Assembly (NCBI GenBank): GCA_024638645.1
Contig: JAHEJX010000015.1
Location: 1 to 52,343, forward strand
Reading direction: 5' to 3'
DNA from: Actinomycetes bacterium
GTDB taxonomy: Bacteria > Actinomycetota > Acidimicrobiia > Spongiisociales > UBA5794
Length of the DNA: 52,343 nt
Below the pieces are notes generated by a model, which did no database searches, was not told the origin of the DNA, and was given only the letters and a program-made list of their open reading frames with translations. Positions 16,375 to 24,586 of the stretch are shown here, in pieces; within the stretch, counting starts at the first letter, position 1; each line of letters begins with the position of its first letter. A program made the translations under genes and the position numbers.

Positions 16375-18536
16375 CGTCGATGACAGCTGAGCCAGCCCAT
16401 CGTCAGCTCGGGATGACGGACGAGGAGTACGAGTCGGTCATCGAGATCCTGGGACGCGAGCCGCGACCGGCCGAGTTGGCGATGTACTCGGTGATGTGGA
16501 GCGAGCATTGCTCATACAAGTCGTCGCGAATTCACCTCGGTCGGTTCCCGTCCGAGGCTCCCTGGGTAGTCGTTGGTCCCGGCGAGAACGCAGGCGTCGT
16601 CGACCTCGGCGACGGCTGGCTGGCAGCACTGCGCATCGAGAGCCACAACCACCCCTCGTTTGTAGAGCCGTATCAGGGTGCGGCCACCGGAGTCGGCGGC
16701 ATTTTGCGGGACATCTTCACGATGGGAGCCCGCCCCATTGCGGTTTGGGACCCTTTGCGATTCGGCGAGCTGGAAGACGCACACAACCGCTATCTACTCA
16801 ATGGCGTCGTCTCCGGCATCGCGGGCTATGGCAACGCGGTTGGCGTCCCGACGCTTGGCGGCGAGATCGAGTTCGCCGACCGCTACGCATCGAATCCATT
16901 GGTCAATGTGATGGCCCTCGGAATCCTGAAGCGGGAGCAGCTGGTGCTGTCGGCAGCATCTGGTGTAGGCAACATCGCCGTACTCCTCGGGGCGGCAACC
17001 GGGCGTGACGGCATCGGCGGAGCGTCGATCCTCGCCTCGGCGAGTTTCGACGAGCAATCGGGAGCCAAACGGCCCTCGGTGCAGGTGGGCGATCCGTTCG
17101 AAGAGAAGAAGCTAATCGAAGCTTGCCTCGAGATGTACGAGCGCGGCCTCGTCGTGGGCATCCAAGACCTTGGCGCCGCCGGGATCTCGTGCGCGACCAG
17201 CGAGTGTGCCGCCAACGGCGGCATGGGAATGGATGTCGACCTCGACTCGGTACCTGTGCGCGAAGAAGGCATGACCGCCGGCGAGATCCTCATGTCTGAG
17301 TCTCAGGAGCGCATGCTCGCCATCGTCGAGCCGAAGTCCGTGACGGACGTGGTGGCTGTGGCGAACAAGTGGGATATCAACGCCAGCCTCATCGGCACCG
17401 TTACCGAGGGCGGCACCCTCCGTGTCCGCCAGCACGGCGAGTTGGTCGCTGAGCTGCCCGCCGCTTCGTTGAGCGATGACGCTCCGAAGTACAACCGCCC
17501 CACCGCCAGGCCACAGTATCTCGACAACCTATGGGCTCAGGGATCGGACGAGGCTGCGGCCGGCGACTTGGCCGACGTTCTTTTGGCCCTACTCGACGAC
17601 CCTGCCATTGCCGACCGCAGCTGGATCTACCAGCAGTACGACCATCAGCTCTTCCTCAACACGGTTGTCGAACCCGGCCACGACGCATCGCTTCTGAGGA
17701 TCAAGGGAACCGAGAAGGCTTTGGCCGTTTCGACCGACGGCCATGGGCGGCGCTGCTACCTCGATCCACGGCGCGGCGCCGCTCGGTTGGTGATGGAGTC
17801 TGCGCTCAACGTGGCGGTCACGGGCACCAAGCCGTACGCAGTGGTCGACAACCTCAACTTCGGCAACCCCGAGAAGCCGGAAATCATGTGGCAGTTCACC
17901 GAGACCGTCGAGGGGATGTCCGCGGCTTGTGAGCTCCTTGGTGTGCCGGTGATTGGAGGCAACGTCTCGTTCTACAACGAAACCGACGGTGTCGACATAT
18001 ACCCATCGCCGGTCGTCGGGATGCTCGGGTTCGCAGACCCGATGCCGGAGAACCCGCCTCGCCTCGATCGAGCCGAAGAGGACATGGAGATCTGGATCGT
18101 TGGCCCAGACGCAGCGCCGGACCTGGCCGCCAGCGCGTTCTCCAGAGTGATCCACGGCCGCCTCGACGGCCGCCCGGCCGATATCGACACCGATCTGGGA
18201 CCGCGAGTGATTGCAGCGGCAACAGAGCTCGCGGGCAGTGTTCCGGTGCTCCACGACGTATCTGTCGGAGGCGTGGCAGTCGCCTTAGCCGAGATCGCAA
18301 TACGATCGGAGTGTGGATTCACTGTCGGAAATGTCGATTGGAGCCAGCTTTGGAGCGAGGCGCCGCATCGGCTGGTAGCCGTCTGCCCGCGTGATGGCTT
18401 GCCCGAACTCGACGTCCCGGCGCGCCGGATCGGGACGATGGGTGGCGCCACCTTGAACTTCCTCGAGCACGGGCAAATCGCAGTCGAAGATGCCACTTCG
18501 ATCTGGCGCGAGGCCCTCCCCCGACGGATGGCATAG
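16371..18536 (+). CDS. purL: Phosphoribosylformylglycinamidine synthase subunit PurL (short form)
   Basis: ATP-dependent synthetase subunit that converts FGAR to FGAM. At 721 residues it is the small PurL that needs separate PurS and PurQ, both encoded immediately upstream. The motifs are intact: MYSVMWSEHCSYKSS near the N-terminus, the catalytic IESHNHPSFVEPYQGAATG, GVVSGIAGYGNAVGVPT, IQDLGAAGISCATSE and the second-half VVDNLNFGNPEKPE and GGNVSFYNE. The ATG overlaps the purQ stop (ATGA). A large interrupted hairpin follows the stop. Confidence 0.97.
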   Translation: MTSMTAEPAHRQLGMTDEEYESVIEILGREPRPAELAMYSVMWSEHCSYKSSRIHLGRFPSEAPWVVVGPGENAGVVDLGDGWLAALRIESHNHPSFVEPYQGAATGVGGILRDIFTMGARPIAVWDPLRFGELEDAHNRYLLNGVVSGIAGYGNAVGVPTLGGEIEFADRYASNPLVNVMALGILKREQLVLSAASGVGNIAVLLGAATGRDGIGGASILASASFDEQSGAKRPSVQVGDPFEEKKLIEACLEMYERGLVVGIQDLGAAGISCATSECAANGGMGMDVDLDSVPVREEGMTAGEILMSESQERMLAIVEPKSVTDVVAVANKWDINASLIGTVTEGGTLRVRQHGELVAELPAASLSDDAPKYNRPTARPQYLDNLWAQGSDEAAAGDLADVLLALLDDPAIADRSWIYQQYDHQLFLNTVVEPGHDASLLRIKGTEKALAVSTDGHGRRCYLDPRRGAARLVMESALNVAVTGTKPYAVVDNLNFGNPEKPEIMWQFTETVEGMSAACELLGVPVIGGNVSFYNETDGVDIYPSPVVGMLGFADPMPENPPRLDRAEEDMEIWIVGPDAAPDLAASAFSRVIHGRLDGRPADIDTDLGPRVIAAATELAGSVPVLHDVSVGGVAVALAEIAIRSECGFTVGNVDWSQLWSEAPHRLVAVCPRDGLPELDVPARRIGTMGGATLNFLEHGQIAVEDATSIWREALPRRMA

Positions 18537-18604
18537 CGCGCCCCCACCGCGCGCCGCGACCTGCAGGACTACCTCAGCACCCCCCTCCCCGCCTAACGGC
18601 GGGA

Positions 18605-18639
18605 CTCCCCCCAAATCGGCCTACGGCCGAAGGGGGGAG
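18605..18639. terminator. Hairpin between convergent purL and thioesterase genes
   Basis: Outer stem CTCCCCCC with GGGGGGAG (8 bp) and inner stem TCGGCC with GGCCGA around a TAC loop, with a 3-by-1 internal mismatch. It has no T-run on either side, but its place between converging genes suggests a bidirectional transcription stop. Confidence 0.45.
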
Positions 18640-18676
18640 AAACAACGCGGCCGAACGGGCAGTGACAGCTCTGTGA

Positions 18677-19087
18677 CTACCGAGGTTCGTCGAGCCTCGT
18701 TTGTTCCGGGAGAATGATGAAGCTACCGGTGGCAGTCGCGGCCAGCTTGCCCCGTGCTTCAAAGGCCTCACCGCGTATCTGCATGACCTTGCGACCCGGG
18801 TGGAACACCTCGGCCGTTACCCGCAGTGGGCCCTTGTCGACCATACGGATGAACCGCTGATGCATGTCGATGGTTGCAATGTCCGTATCGGGATCGAGGA
18901 GGGAATGAACTGCGCGTCCCATCACGGTGTCGAATACGACAAACACCAAGCCACCGTGCATGCGCGGGGCAGCCGAGAAATGCTGCTCAGTGACGACCAT
19001 GTTGCCTTCAGCTCGGCCGGGTCCGGTGGTCTTGACCTCGAGGCCGAGGAAATCGTAGATCGGTGCGCCCGGGGCTGATTCGTCCAT
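18677..19087 (-). CDS. PaaI/4HBT hotdog-fold thioesterase
   Basis: 136-residue hotdog protein, probably hydrolysing an acyl-CoA. The active-site helix region MHGGLVFVVFDTVMGRAV (about 43-60) has the HGG and an Asp at the usual catalytic place. The later strand pattern IDMHQRFIRMVDKGPLRVTAEV fits PaaI-like enzymes, often linked to aromatic acyl-CoA breakdown. Its ATG overlaps the stop of the upstream gene by one base (TGATG), so the two are coupled. The substrate cannot be told from sequence. Confidence 0.85.
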   Translation of the reverse strand: MDESAPGAPIYDFLGLEVKTTGPGRAEGNMVVTEQHFSAAPRMHGGLVFVVFDTVMGRAVHSLLDPDTDIATIDMHQRFIRMVDKGPLRVTAEVFHPGRKVMQIRGEAFEARGKLAATATGSFIILPEQTRLDEPR

Positions 19088-19548
19088 CAGCGAAGGGTGT
19101 CCAGGTCTGCCCGCAGCACGTCTCGTTCTTCTTCGTCCTCGATGATGCTGAGAATGTCGTCGGCTCGGGCCAAGTGGTTCTTCCTGGCGTCCTCGTCACC
19201 CTTCGCAGCCGCCACCCGCGCCAACACTTCATGTCCACAACCGATCAGGAAAGGTCCGAGATTGCCGTCGACAGCCCTGCGTAAAGCTTGGTCGGCGAAC
19301 TGTTGCGCCAGATCTGTCTCCCCAATCGTGGCCAGCACCCTTGCGACCTGCCAATCGCTGACGGCGAAGTTCTTCTCGTCCCCAACGATGCTCCAGTGGT
19401 ACATCGAACCGAAAGCGGCGCCGAGCATCTCACGGTCCTGGTCGCTGGTTCGGTTCGGCTCGTCGAGCAGGCCCCACGTGTGGTTGTAGAGCTTGACCGC
19501 CATGACGCGGTGTTGCGCGTCGCGATCGGTCGAGGCATCGTCAGCCAT
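19087..19548 (-). CDS. Hypothetical protein, helical TPR-like
   Basis: I do not recognise a named family. The ATG at 19548 has GGGAGG seven bases upstream and gives 153 residues; the frame runs further back to 19656 without support. The product is soluble and mainly helical, with repeated alanine-rich helices (VSDWQVARVLATIGETDLA, FLIGCGHEVLARVAAAKGD, NHLARADDILSIIEDEEE), suggesting two or three tetratricopeptide-like hairpins. Trp/His pairs in HTWGLLDEPN and SMYHWSIVGDEKN are notable. Translation is coupled to the thioesterase downstream. Confidence 0.65.
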   Translation of the reverse strand: MADDASTDRDAQHRVMAVKLYNHTWGLLDEPNRTSDQDREMLGAAFGSMYHWSIVGDEKNFAVSDWQVARVLATIGETDLAQQFADQALRRAVDGNLGPFLIGCGHEVLARVAAAKGDEDARKNHLARADDILSIIEDEEERDVLRADLDTLR

Positions 19549-19586
19549 GGTCCTCCCTGATTGGCCCTGGAAGCCAGTAGTTTGGC

Positions 19587-20474
19587 ATGGCGATGGACTC
19601 GCCCGACACACCAACCTCACAGGCCCCCGCCTGCTACCGGCATTCCGACCGCGCAACGCGGCTGTCTTGTTCGGAATGCGGCAGACCCATTTGTGGCGAC
19701 TGCTCTCACGACAGCGCCGTCGGCCAACGGTGCGCTGAGTGTGCCAAGCCGAAAGGTCGCAACCGTGTGGTGAGGGCGAGCGACTTGAGTCGCAACAGCT
19801 TCAGCGCCACACCAGTCACATTCACGCTCATTGCCATCTCGTTAGCGCTTTTCGTCGCCGGCTTCGTGTCGCGGGAGATCGACGAGGTTTTCACCGAGTT
19901 CCTGGCTCTCGGCGATTTCGTCCGCCAGGACGGCATCCTCTTCGTCACCAGCCTCGACAACGTCGACCCCTGGCGGGTGCTGACCTCGGCATTTCTCCAC
20001 GCCAACCTCACACACATCCTCTTCAACATGTACGCGCTCTACCTGTTCGGACCGAGGCTCGAACGCGAAGCGGGCTCTGCCCCGTATGCGCTGACCTATG
20101 CGGCCTCGGCCGCAGCAGGCGGAGCGGCCTTCATTGCGCTGCGTGCCGGCGAAACGACGCTCGCGGTCGGCGCCTCAGGAGCCGTATTTGGCCTATTCGG
20201 TGTCTGGCTCGTCGCGACCTTCCGGATGCGGCGTAACCCGGCGGGCCGCGCCATGTTCAACCAACTCATAGTGCTGCTCGGAATCAATGCAGCACTTCCG
20301 CTCTTCATCCCCAACATCGCCTGGGAAGCCCACGCGGGCGGTCTGGTAGCCGGTGCCCTGATCGGCTACCTGTGGGGCCAACTGGCTGCCGGCAAGGTCA
20401 ACTCTGTCAAGATCAGAACCGTGATCGCCGGCGCGGTATTCGTCGTCGCCATGGCCGTCGTCGTCCTCTTGTGA
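19587..20474 (+). CDS. Rhomboid-family intramembrane serine protease with N-terminal zinc-binding module
   Basis: 295-residue membrane protease. Residues about 16-53 form a B-box/zinc-ribbon-like module with Cys and His pairs (CYRHSD, CSECGRPICGDC, CAECAKP). Six hydrophobic segments follow. The rhomboid catalytic dyad is intact: Ser about 197 in VGASGAVFGLFG and His about 249 in WEAHAGGLVAG. The upstream HILFNMYALYLFG carries the oxyanion Asn. The natural substrate is unknown; the zinc module probably binds protein. It is divergent from the TPR-like gene. ATGs at 19587 and 19593 are both possible starts. Confidence 0.92.
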   Translation: MAMDSPDTPTSQAPACYRHSDRATRLSCSECGRPICGDCSHDSAVGQRCAECAKPKGRNRVVRASDLSRNSFSATPVTFTLIAISLALFVAGFVSREIDEVFTEFLALGDFVRQDGILFVTSLDNVDPWRVLTSAFLHANLTHILFNMYALYLFGPRLEREAGSAPYALTYAASAAAGGAAFIALRAGETTLAVGASGAVFGLFGVWLVATFRMRRNPAGRAMFNQLIVLLGINAALPLFIPNIAWEAHAGGLVAGALIGYLWGQLAAGKVNSVKIRTVIAGAVFVVAMAVVVLL

Positions 20475-20501
20475 ATCGCGACAAAGTCGCGCAGCATTCA
20501 C
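20471..20501. terminator. Hairpin at the end of the rhomboid gene
   Basis: GTGAAT pairs with ATTCAC and CGCGAC with GTCGCG around AAA; a CAGC bulge interrupts the right arm. It starts within the stop codon and has no T tail, so it is terminator-like rather than certain. Its right arm touches the putative GlnR site. Confidence 0.4.
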
Positions 20502-20523
20502 CTGCAGGAAACACTTCTGAAAC
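20497..20523 (+). promoter_or_regulatory. GlnR-like binding site upstream of amtB
   Basis: TTCAC, GAAAC and GAAAC follow each other with exactly six bases between them, matching the actinobacterial GlnR pattern gTnAC-n6-GAAAC closely. It lies 48 bases before amtB, whose homologues are known GlnR targets in Streptomyces and Mycobacterium. No glnR gene is in the window. Confidence 0.5.
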
Positions 20524-20570
20524 GAACGCCTGAGAATCTCGCTTCTGCAAGCTGACGAAGCGAGGAGCAC

Positions 20571-21755
20571 ATGGAATCGGGCGACATCGCCTGGGTACTC
20601 ACGAGCAGCGCTCTGGTGCTGTTCATGACCCCAGGACTCGCGTTGTTCTACGGAGGCATGGTCAGGGCCAAGAACGTCCTCAACATGCTGATGATGAACT
20701 TCTTCACGATCTCGATCGTGACTGTGATCTGGGTGGCGGTCGGCTACTCGATCGCATTCGGAGGTGACGGCGGCCTCATCGGGGACTTCAAGTACTGGAT
20801 GTTCCAGGACCTGGCGGGCGACGACCTGCTCTTCGCGATGTTCCAAATGACCTTTGCGATCATCACGCCTGCCCTGATCTCGGGAGCAGTGGCCGACCGC
20901 ATGAAGTTCTCGGCGTGGGTCATGTTCACAACTCTGTGGGCACTGATTGTCTATCCGATCGTCGCTCACTGGGCCTGGGCTGGGTGGCTCGGAGAGCTCG
21001 GTGCCATCGACTTCGCCGGCGGGCTCGTGGTGCACATCAATGCCGGAGTTGCTGCGTTGGTTCTGGTGCTGTTGCTCGGCAAGCGCAAGGGCTTTGGCGA
21101 CGAAGCGATCCGACCCCATTCGCTCCCATTGACGCTCATCGGAACCGGAATCCTGTGGTTCGGATGGTTCGGCTTCAACGCAGGCTCGGCGCTGGCTGCC
21201 GACGGTTCTGCGATCAATGCAATGGTGACCACGCAGATCGGCGCGGCGCTCGGGGCTCTCGGCTGGGTTGCAGCTGAGTGGCGCAAGACCGGCGCTCCGA
21301 CCACGCTAGGCGCCGCCTCTGGCGCAATTGCGGGACTCGTCGCCATTACTCCGGCCGCAGGGTTCGTCGGCCCAGAGTCCGCATTCCTGTTCGGATTGGC
21401 AGCCGGGGTCCTCTGCTACCTGGCCGTCTCGCTGAAGTTCCGGTACGGATACGACGACTCGCTCGACGTCGTAGGAGTCCACCTCGTCGGCGGCGTTGTC
21501 GGCTCGTTGTTGCTCGGCATCTTTGCCCAGGCGTCCGTAGGCGGGACGGATGGGCTCCTGTACGGCAATGCTGCGCTCCTTTGGTATCAGTTCGTCGGAG
21601 TCATAGCCGTCGCCGCGTTCTCGGCGATTGTCACATTCGGCATCGCCAAGGTCGTCGAGGCTACGGTCGGTCTTCGAGCGACTGATCAGGAGGAGGCCGA
21701 GGGCCTCGACATCAGCATCCACGAAGAGCGCGGCTACGTGCTCGACGCTCGATAG
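20571..21755 (+). CDS. amtB: Ammonium transporter
   Basis: Inner-membrane ammonium channel of 394 residues with eleven predicted helices. Family marks are GLALFYGGMVRAKNVLNMLMM, the first pore His in GGLVVHINAGVAALVL and the second in VVGVHLVGGVVGSLLLG. AHWAWAGWL is near the pore. The short cytoplasmic tail is where PII would dock. GAGGAG precedes the ATG. It is followed 12 bases later by the PII gene and then glnD, the classical nitrogen-control trio, and a GlnR-like site lies upstream, so induction under nitrogen limitation is likely. Confidence 0.97.
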   Translation: MESGDIAWVLTSSALVLFMTPGLALFYGGMVRAKNVLNMLMMNFFTISIVTVIWVAVGYSIAFGGDGGLIGDFKYWMFQDLAGDDLLFAMFQMTFAIITPALISGAVADRMKFSAWVMFTTLWALIVYPIVAHWAWAGWLGELGAIDFAGGLVVHINAGVAALVLVLLLGKRKGFGDEAIRPHSLPLTLIGTGILWFGWFGFNAGSALAADGSAINAMVTTQIGAALGALGWVAAEWRKTGAPTTLGAASGAIAGLVAITPAAGFVGPESAFLFGLAAGVLCYLAVSLKFRYGYDDSLDVVGVHLVGGVVGSLLLGIFAQASVGGTDGLLYGNAALLWYQFVGVIAVAAFSAIVTFGIAKVVEATVGLRATDQEEAEGLDISIHEERGYVLDAR

Positions 21756-22106
<351 letters not shown>

Positions 22107-22125
22107 CCGAGCCAGACGGCTCGCG

Positions 22126-22164
22126 AGGGGCCTCCTCCGCAGGGGGCCCCTTGTCGCGCTTTTT
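22126..22164 (+). terminator. Rho-independent terminator after the PII gene, overlapping the annotated start region of glnD
   Basis: An 11-bp stem (AGGGGCCTCCT with AGGGGGCCCCT, one G-T pair) closes a CCGC loop. TGTCGCGC and then five T at 22160-22164 follow. It would release most amtB-glnB transcripts before glnD. Confidence 0.75.
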
Positions 22165-22168
22165 GGAC

Positions 22169-24526
22169 ATGCGAGACGCGCTGCGACGAGAGCGAGTCGG
22201 CGATGGTGGCGAAGCCACATGTCACGCCCTCACCGACGCACTCGACGACGCAATGGTGTCGCTGTCTGCCGGCCTGGCAGGCGGCATCGCCGTCGTGGCG
22301 GTCGGCGGATACGGCCGCCGCGACCAGAGCCTGTACTCGGACGTCGACGTAATGCTCCTGCACGACGGGGTTCCCGTCGAATCCGCGGTCCGGCAGGTGC
22401 TCTACCCGTTGTGGGACGCCGGATTGAAGGTGGGTCACTCAGTTCGCACAGTCGCCGAATCGCTCGAGGCGGCCCGGGACAGCTTCGAGACACTGACGTC
22501 GCTCCTGACGACCCGCCTCCTGGTTGGGGATCCGTCACGGGTGACAGCGCTAGAAGAAGCCCTCGGCGCATACCTCTCGGGCAGACCACTGGCCGGACGG
22601 CTTGCCAAGGCCGAGAGGGAACGCCGAGATACCGATCCCTATCCATTGATGGCCGCTGACCTCAAGTCCGGGCGGGGAGGTCTTCGCACCTTGCAGGGCT
22701 TCCACTGGCAACGACGCCGCGCCGAGCTCACCCGGTCAAACCCCGGCCCGGTCACGGCAGAGGAGAAGGCCGCACGCAACCATCTCCTTGCCACCCGCAA
22801 TGCACTTCACGCCGCGGCCGGCAAAGCCGTTGACGAGTTCGTCCCAGATCTGCGGGAGGCTGCCGCCCGTTGGCTCGGTAAGGACTTGTGGGACACCGCC
22901 CGCGACGTGACATGGTCGCTTCGTGTGGGCGATGGCCTGGCAGCGGAACGGTGGCCGGACCTCATGGCTGAGCCGCCCCAATCTGTTGCCGCACGAATTC
23001 GGCGCCGGCTCGCTCGATCTGGCTCCCCGAGCCGCGAGAGCCGACCACTGGCGATTGCATTGCGGGCTGCGCGCAGGCCCGACGGCGTCCGACTCGATGA
23101 GATCGACCGCGAGAGAATCCGCCACGCGGGCGAGCACGATTGGACGCAGGAAGATGTTGCGGACTTGGTAGCGCTGCTCGATTCCGGCGAGAGGGGACGA
23201 ACTGCATTTGACCTGCTCGAGCGGCTCAACTGGGTCGACCAAAACCTGTCTGAAGTATCGACGGTTGTCGCTGCCCCCCAGCTCGCGCCGTTCCATGAGC
23301 ACCCCGTCGACACACATTTGTGGCGCACCGTGGACGAAATGCGCCGCCTGATCGACGGGCGCGACAACTGGTACGCCCCAATGGCGGCGGAGATTGGCGA
23401 CCGCAGCCACTTGATTCTGGCGGCCTGGCTGCACGACATTGGCAAGGCGAGAGAGGGTGATCACTCGATTGTCGGAGCCGAGATTGCCGCCGGTCTGGCG
23501 TTTCGCATCGGGCTGCCGGGAGGCAACCAATTGGCCGAACTCGTTCGCCTTCACCTCTTACTGTCGGAGACGGCCACCAAACGGGACACCAACGACCCAG
23601 CCGTCATTCGCGACGTTGCCGCACAATGCGGCAACCTCGCAACGCTCCAAAGCCTCTACTTGCTGTCCGTTGCTGATGCCCGCGCCACGGGTCGCACCAT
23701 GTGGAACGACTGGAAAGCGACGTTGCTGCGCAACCTCTACGTACGGCTAGCAGCCGAAGTGGATCCGGCGACCCGCGGACTTTCCAGGGAAGAGCGAACT
23801 TTCGCTATCGCGGCCGCCAGCGGAGCAGATCCAGGCGTAGTTGGCGAACATCTGCGCCTTCACGATTCCGACTATCTGACGGCACATACGGATGAGGAAA
23901 TCGGAGCCCATGTCGGCCTCAGCATGACCGGTCGGCGCCTCGATGCAGTGCTCATCGACCCTGACGCTCCCGCTCCGCGGCTGGCCGTCGTAGCGGCTGA
24001 CGTGCCCGGCCTACTGGGAGCCATTGCCGGCGTACTCACGGTCCACAATCTCGAGATTCTCGATGCCCGTCTTCACACCAGAACCGACGGCGTCGCCTGC
24101 GATACGCTTCACGTGCGGCGGTTGTTGCCCAAATCCGACTTTCCCGAAGTAGCCCACTTGATACGCGACCTCGAAGCCGCGCTCGAGGGAGGCCTCGACT
24201 TGGCGACTGAGGTCGCGGCGAAGGCGGCTGCCTACGGCGGCGCCCCGAGAACAGACATTGTGGTTCGCGCTCCGACCGATCCGACATTGCGATATACGCC
24301 AATCGAGGTCAGGTGCCAGGACCGCCCTGGCGTCCTCTTCCACATCGTTCAAGCCCTATACGAGTCCGGCCTCGACATCCGAGCAGCGCGTATCGACACG
24401 CGGGCGGGTGAGGTTCGAGACCTCTTCTATGTGCTCAGGAGCGGCGCGCCAATCGGAGATGTGAACGAGTTACAACCGCTGATCGCTCATTTGAGATCGC
24501 GGCTGCGAAGGACGCTGCGGGTCTGA
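22169..24526 (+). CDS. glnD: [Protein-PII] uridylyl/adenylyltransferase (GlnD)
   Basis: Bifunctional nitrogen sensor that modifies and demodifies the PII encoded upstream; actinobacterial GlnD adenylylates. Domains in order: nucleotidyltransferase with GGYGRRDQSLYSDVDVMLL (about 44-62), linker, HD hydrolase domain with LAAWLHDIGKAREGDHS, and two C-terminal ACT domains beginning near LAVVAADVPGLLGAIAG and IEVRCQDRPGVLFHIVQ. The frame opens at TTG 22151, but that codon is inside the terminator stem, so the ATG at 22169 is chosen (785 residues). No ribosome site is seen at either. Expression probably relies on readthrough or a separate promoter. Confidence 0.94.
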   Translation: MRDALRRERVGDGGEATCHALTDALDDAMVSLSAGLAGGIAVVAVGGYGRRDQSLYSDVDVMLLHDGVPVESAVRQVLYPLWDAGLKVGHSVRTVAESLEAARDSFETLTSLLTTRLLVGDPSRVTALEEALGAYLSGRPLAGRLAKAERERRDTDPYPLMAADLKSGRGGLRTLQGFHWQRRRAELTRSNPGPVTAEEKAARNHLLATRNALHAAAGKAVDEFVPDLREAAARWLGKDLWDTARDVTWSLRVGDGLAAERWPDLMAEPPQSVAARIRRRLARSGSPSRESRPLAIALRAARRPDGVRLDEIDRERIRHAGEHDWTQEDVADLVALLDSGERGRTAFDLLERLNWVDQNLSEVSTVVAAPQLAPFHEHPVDTHLWRTVDEMRRLIDGRDNWYAPMAAEIGDRSHLILAAWLHDIGKAREGDHSIVGAEIAAGLAFRIGLPGGNQLAELVRLHLLLSETATKRDTNDPAVIRDVAAQCGNLATLQSLYLLSVADARATGRTMWNDWKATLLRNLYVRLAAEVDPATRGLSREERTFAIAAASGADPGVVGEHLRLHDSDYLTAHTDEEIGAHVGLSMTGRRLDAVLIDPDAPAPRLAVVAADVPGLLGAIAGVLTVHNLEILDARLHTRTDGVACDTLHVRRLLPKSDFPEVAHLIRDLEAALEGGLDLATEVAAKAAAYGGAPRTDIVVRAPTDPTLRYTPIEVRCQDRPGVLFHIVQALYESGLDIRAARIDTRAGEVRDLFYVLRSGAPIGDVNELQPLIAHLRSRLRRTLRV

Positions 24527-24573
24527 CAGGCATCTCCAATCACGATGGAGCCGGGGGGCGGCTCTTCTAGAGG

Positions 24574-24579
24574 TATGAT
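24574..24579 (+). promoter_or_regulatory. Putative -10 element of leaderless purF transcript
   Basis: TATGAT ends seven bases before the GTG at 24587, which is in frame with purF. The -35 region is not convincing. Confidence 0.4.
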
Positions 24580-24586
24580 CCGCCGC

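Noticed and set aside
20193..21119. 308-codon minus-strand frame opposite amtB
   Set aside because: Low-complexity charged composition, and it covers parts of two well-supported genes on the other strand.
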